A program made the translations under genes and the position numbers. Of a DNA stretch of 64,000 nucleotides, positions 43,940-64,000 are shown one piece after another. The DNA lies in assembly GCF_020085105.1 (NCBI RefSeq), contig NC_058042.1, positions 21,418,001 through 21,482,000 on the forward strand, read 5' to 3'. The notes under the pieces were generated by a model that did no database searches, was not told where the DNA came from, and was given only the letters and a program-made list of their open reading frames with translations. Each line of letters begins with the position of its first letter. The stretch's first letter is position 1. Origin of the DNA: Siniperca chuatsi (Eukaryota > Chordata > Actinopteri > Centrarchiformes > Sinipercidae).

Positions 43940-46900
43940 CAATACAAATAAGTATCAGTTCAACCACCTATTGATCAAAACTGTATATAAGTGACCTTCT
44001 CCTCACACACAATGCTTTGTGCCTCCGATACCTACCAGAGTTTGGCCGGGGTGAGGAAGCCATTCAACAGAATTTACCCATTTTCTTGTATTGATAAGAA
44101 GTATTTCTGTTAACCTGTTTCCCAACAATAGTACAAACAGTAATGTGCTGAGAAACTCGCAGCTCACATACCAGCACAGAATGGAATGACGCAGACAAAA
44201 GAGTCAAGAAAGTCACAACTACTTCCTTGTACTGAGCAACACAACACTATACACGCACACACACCTTACTCTGTTGTTAAATGACTGTAGTGTTTGTGAC
44301 TGTTTGGCTACGATAAAACAACAGATGTACTAATTTTGTTAAATTTAAAAGTATTTCGGACGCATTAGAAATATAATAACACATTTATTTCGCAACATAA
44401 ATGTATCATAAGGGAAGCCTTTTGATTCCTCATTCAAATCTTTCCTGACCAACCACATTGGACCACCCTGAGGGACGTACTCACCATTATACTGACACCA
44501 GCAGCTGCCTGGGCGACAGCTCTCAGCCCGTCTGACAGGTTGTCAGTGATCGAGTGGCCCACCACGGCCGTGTCAGCAGAGAGGCGGTTGATAAGCTCGC
44601 CGGTCTTATTCCTGTCAAAAAATGCCACTTCCTGTCTGAGGATGGAGGAGAAGACAGAGGCACGGAGATTACGAACAATCTGTTGGCCTGAAGAGGGAAG
44701 AGAAAAGACATTAGTGAGAAAGAACGAGATAAGAGACTGTTGCAGTGAAACAATCAGCTGATTTATTGATTAGTTAATCATCAGAAAATGATTTAATTTC
44801 AACTTTGGTAAGTGATTAATTGTTCCTAGCAGTCATTCAACAAAAATACAAACTATTGTTGGTTACAGCTTAACTAATGTGGACAGTTGCACACATTTCA
44901 TGACATTTTTGAAAACATTACTTTGGACAGTCAACTTGTGATGGACATTTGTCATTATTTTTGGCATATTGTAGAGTAAGTGATTAATCAATCGATTTAA
45001 AAAAAGCTAGCTTGACTTTGGTCAAAGTTCAACAATACGCCTAACCTGCATCTATAAAGACCACCAATTAACACAAAGCATCTCTTGTGTTTGTATAATC
45101 CGTACACACACAGAAATGTTTGTCACCGTAAGGTTGCCAGGACGTCACTGCACCTGGCTGCTGGTCGCCAAGAAATAATTACAACCACAAAACTTTACAC
45201 TTCTGCTTGTGTACATATTAGACACACAAGATAGATCATGTTAATTAGAGACCTTGAAAGGTGCTGGTAGGTGTAATTTTGAACTTTAGACAGAGCCAGG
45301 CTAGCTGATTCCCTTGCTTCCAGTATTTATGCTAAACTAAACTAACCATCTCCTGGATATAGCTTCATATTTAACACACAGACATGAGAGTGGCACTGAT
45401 CTTCTCATTTAACTCTCGGCAAGAAAGCAAATATATTACCCAGGCTTTCAAAGCATTCTTTACAATATACTGTACTGACTGAAAGTTATTGTTTCATATA
45501 CTTTCCTGAAGAGGGAAAGCAAAGATGAAGAGCTACAAGCAGATTCCTCACATTGTGCTCATTGATGCAGACATCAGTGAGTTTGTGTTTAGTACTGGCT
45601 GTATGTACTGTGATGTTTCTGATCATTTGTCTGAATATGTGTCTTGTGCCTGTGTTTCTTCATGTGCCCCTGTGGAGTATTATCTCCCTTCTAGTCTCAC
45701 CTGAGGTCTCCATGAGGTAGACTCTGGCAGCATTAGCCGCCCCACCACACAGGAACACTCCCGTCAGCATGATACATAACGATGTCAGAGAGGCCGTCAT
45801 TGTCTCTGTGTCTGTTCCAGTGGTGTAAATGGTGTCAATCACTTTACCCAGGAGGAATGGAGCTGACATGGTTACTGCACTGGAGACAGTTAGGAAGCCC
45901 ATAGCAGCTGGGATAGATAAAGGAAAAGACAGAAAAACAAAGTATATACTTTAAACAAATGATTGTAGAAAGCTAAACCCAGGGCTACAATTTCTAAAAG
46001 GAAGTCTTAACTTCAAAATTGGAAGGGGTTATCCAGAAAAACCTGATGAAAGGTACTTAAGGTTGTTTTTCAAACCCGAAAAGCACTTTAACAGAGTTCT
46101 CCAAATGAACATCGTAAACAGCTGAGAGTAGCAGAGCAGCCTTTGGCAGATAATGAATACAATTTGACTAAATATAGAAGTTACCAGTCTGGGAATACCT
46201 GTCTGCCAAACAAGGTCAAAGCTGGTTACAATGCAACTCACAGACACTGAAGAGATATACAGTAGGGGAGGGAGGCTTGAAAACACTACAGTGTCATACA
46301 GTGAGGTGGCCTGTTGTGACTGATAAGAAAAACTGAGGAAAAATATGGCTGTGCATCCAACAGCCAAACAGAAGAACACAGGAGGTGGCAGGAAATGTGG
46401 CTACTGATTACGTGGGACCCCAAGCTGTGGGAGGGCCTCTGAAGTGTCAAAACCACAAAGTGTACATTTCTCTTAAGTTTATACTTCTCATATCTCATAC
46501 TGCTGTGGTTTTGAACTTGTGTTAAAAAAAAAGGAAACAACAACTGTTGTAATATACTAGCCCAACTGGAACAAGCAGAAATAAGATTTATGAGGGGATT
46601 TTCCTGAGCAGATTAAATCAAAAGTGAAAGCCTTTTAACAATTTGACACCATTTTTTTTAAAATTCTCTTATCAGGGAAGCATCTAAAGGCTAGTCCAAC
46701 AACTGGTGAGTCAGTGACTACTGGAGATGTGTTGTGGACTGATAGACCTTCTTTTGTTATAGATATGGTGATGCAAAGGGGTCAGGTAAATGTAAGGGCA
46801 CATATAGACACATATACACATAGTTTACCTGCCAGTCTCCATCTCTCCGGGTGAGCAAGTTGCAAAATCCTTTTAACATCCTCCACGGGGACATTGGTCG

Positions 46901-47279
46901 GTGTTCGGCCTATCTCCCTGCCCGCCTGGGTCTTCACTGATCCGGCTGGTGTAGGTGTGGAGGCGGCTGAAGAACTGGCAAAGGCAACAGGTGTGTGTGT
47001 GACTGTCCGTGCTCGGCCTGTCGGTGTGTGTGAACAGAGGATAGAGAGACCTCTGAGTGGGCTGCAGGGCAGGACAGACGTGAAGGGCCTGGGTGAGGAG
47101 AGAGGGAAGGCAGGTGTCGGATGGACTGATGACTTGACCCCGGTCGACTGTCTCTTCCTCCGGGGGGCAGCTGAGGGGGTCAGATGGTGCTCCAGCCACA
47201 ACATCCTCGGCTGTGTTAGCTTGAGTTTGGACAAATGCACTTCATGTGTGCACCTTGACATGCGAAATAAAAGCCGCAT
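38656..47279 (-). CDS. abcb10: ATP-binding cassette subfamily B member 10, mitochondrial
   Basis: Homodimeric half-transporter of the mitochondrial inner membrane, linked to heme synthesis and oxidative-stress protection. Fourteen coding exons on the minus strand: 46829-47279, 45701-45907, 44485-44687, 43661-43795, 43097-43243, 42154-42289, 41963-42058, 41180-41389, 40969-41048, 40643-40823, 39567-39610, 39264-39298, 38983-39041, 38656-38849. The sum is 2178 nt, or 725 aa (human 738). The first 150 residues are Arg/Ser/Thr-rich with few acids, as in a mitochondrial presequence. The membrane domain follows ([54 protein letters not shown]). Nucleotide-binding domain: Walker [10 protein letters not shown] (507-515), signature LSGGQ (614-618), Walker B ILLLDE (634-639), H-loop His670; all catalytic residues are present. 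The Met at 47279 is chosen as the first in frame; Met7 is a possible alternative. Head-to-head with urb2. Confidence 0.97.
39975..40482 (-). mobile_element. L2-type LINE 3' fragment in abcb10 intron
   Basis: About 510 bp in the same orientation as abcb10. It encodes the C-terminal tail of a non-LTR reverse-transcriptase ORF ([47 protein letters not shown]), still open over 110 codons, then a 3' region ending in a GTGCTCTATAAATAAAG-type motif and an (ATT)n tail, the usual end of fish L2/Maui elements. It is 5'-truncated. Confidence 0.85.
42295..42320. repeat. (CA)n next to abcb10 exon 6 acceptor
   Basis: Thirteen CA units on the plus strand, i.e. (TG)n on the transcript, ending six bases before the exon 42154-42289. 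Confidence 0.95.
43055..43092. repeat. (CA)n next to abcb10 exon 5 donor
   Basis: It reads as (GT)n on the transcript strand and begins within the extended donor GTAAGTGTG of exon 43097-43243. It is interrupted once by AAA. Confidence 0.95.
43246..43334. repeat. (CA)n with CG interruptions at abcb10 exon 5 acceptor
   Basis: About 44 dinucleotide units. On the transcript strand the (TG)n runs straight into the TAG acceptor of exon 43097-43243. Confidence 0.96.
43876..43939. repeat. (GATA)n microsatellite
   Basis: About 15 GATA units in an abcb10 intron. Confidence 0.95.
45122..45440. mobile_element. Diverged MITE copy in abcb10 intron
   Basis: It shares TATGCTAAACTAAACTAACC and CATTTAACTCTCGGCAAGAA words with the copy at 17977-18136 but keeps more of the interior (for example AAGGTGCTGGTAGGTG and GCCAGGCTAGCTG). 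The ends are approximate. Confidence 0.6.

Positions 47280-64000
<16,721 letters not shown>

Overview
This window is vertebrate nuclear DNA, almost certainly from a ray-finned (teleost) fish and probably a percomorph. Seven multi-exon genes have vertebrate-type GT-AG introns, their proteins are close to human orthologues, introns are short, CA/GA/GATA microsatellites are dense, and the interspersed repeats (L2-type and RTE/Rex3-like LINEs, palindromic MITEs) are typical of fish. There is no prokaryotic or organellar sequence, no CRISPR array and no recognisable virus-derived element. I rebuilt the splicing by hand. The coding lengths of all five genes that lie whole in the window (phf10 492 aa, rab4a 213 aa, ccsap 289 aa, acta1 377 aa, abcb10 725 aa) come out as exact multiples of three with intact splice sites, which is strong internal support.

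Layout from left to right: psmb1 (minus strand, only its first four exons; runs off the left edge), phf10 (minus), rab4a (plus, head-to-head with phf10 across about 0.56 kb), ccsap (minus, tail-to-tail with rab4a), acta1 (minus, with a TATA/CArG-box muscle promoter), a gene-free stretch of about 7.5 kb, abcb10 (minus), and urb2 (plus, head-to-head with abcb10; runs off the right edge before its last exon).

The gene order joins two human segments. psmb1 and phf10 belong to human 6q27, whereas rab4a-ccsap-acta1-abcb10-urb2 follow the order of human 1q42.13, except that nup133 and taf5l are missing from their human positions. The join falls in the phf10/rab4a divergent promoter. The genes are not a functional operon. 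They cover proteasome core (psmb1), PBAF chromatin remodelling (phf10), endosomal recycling (rab4a), centriole/spindle (ccsap), skeletal-muscle thin filament (acta1), a mitochondrial inner-membrane ABC exporter (abcb10) and ribosome biogenesis (urb2).

Repeats: a 5'-truncated RTE-like LINE with a clear 14-bp target-site duplication and a longer antisense non-LTR retrotransposon sit in early urb2 introns. An L2-type 3' fragment lies in an abcb10 intron. A small palindromic MITE lies upstream of acta1, and two copies of another fish MITE lie in the rab4a 3' region and an abcb10 intron. Several exons have microsatellites forming or touching their splice acceptors, which I think is the most testable unusual feature here. 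I found no credible evidence for a wholly new biological system.
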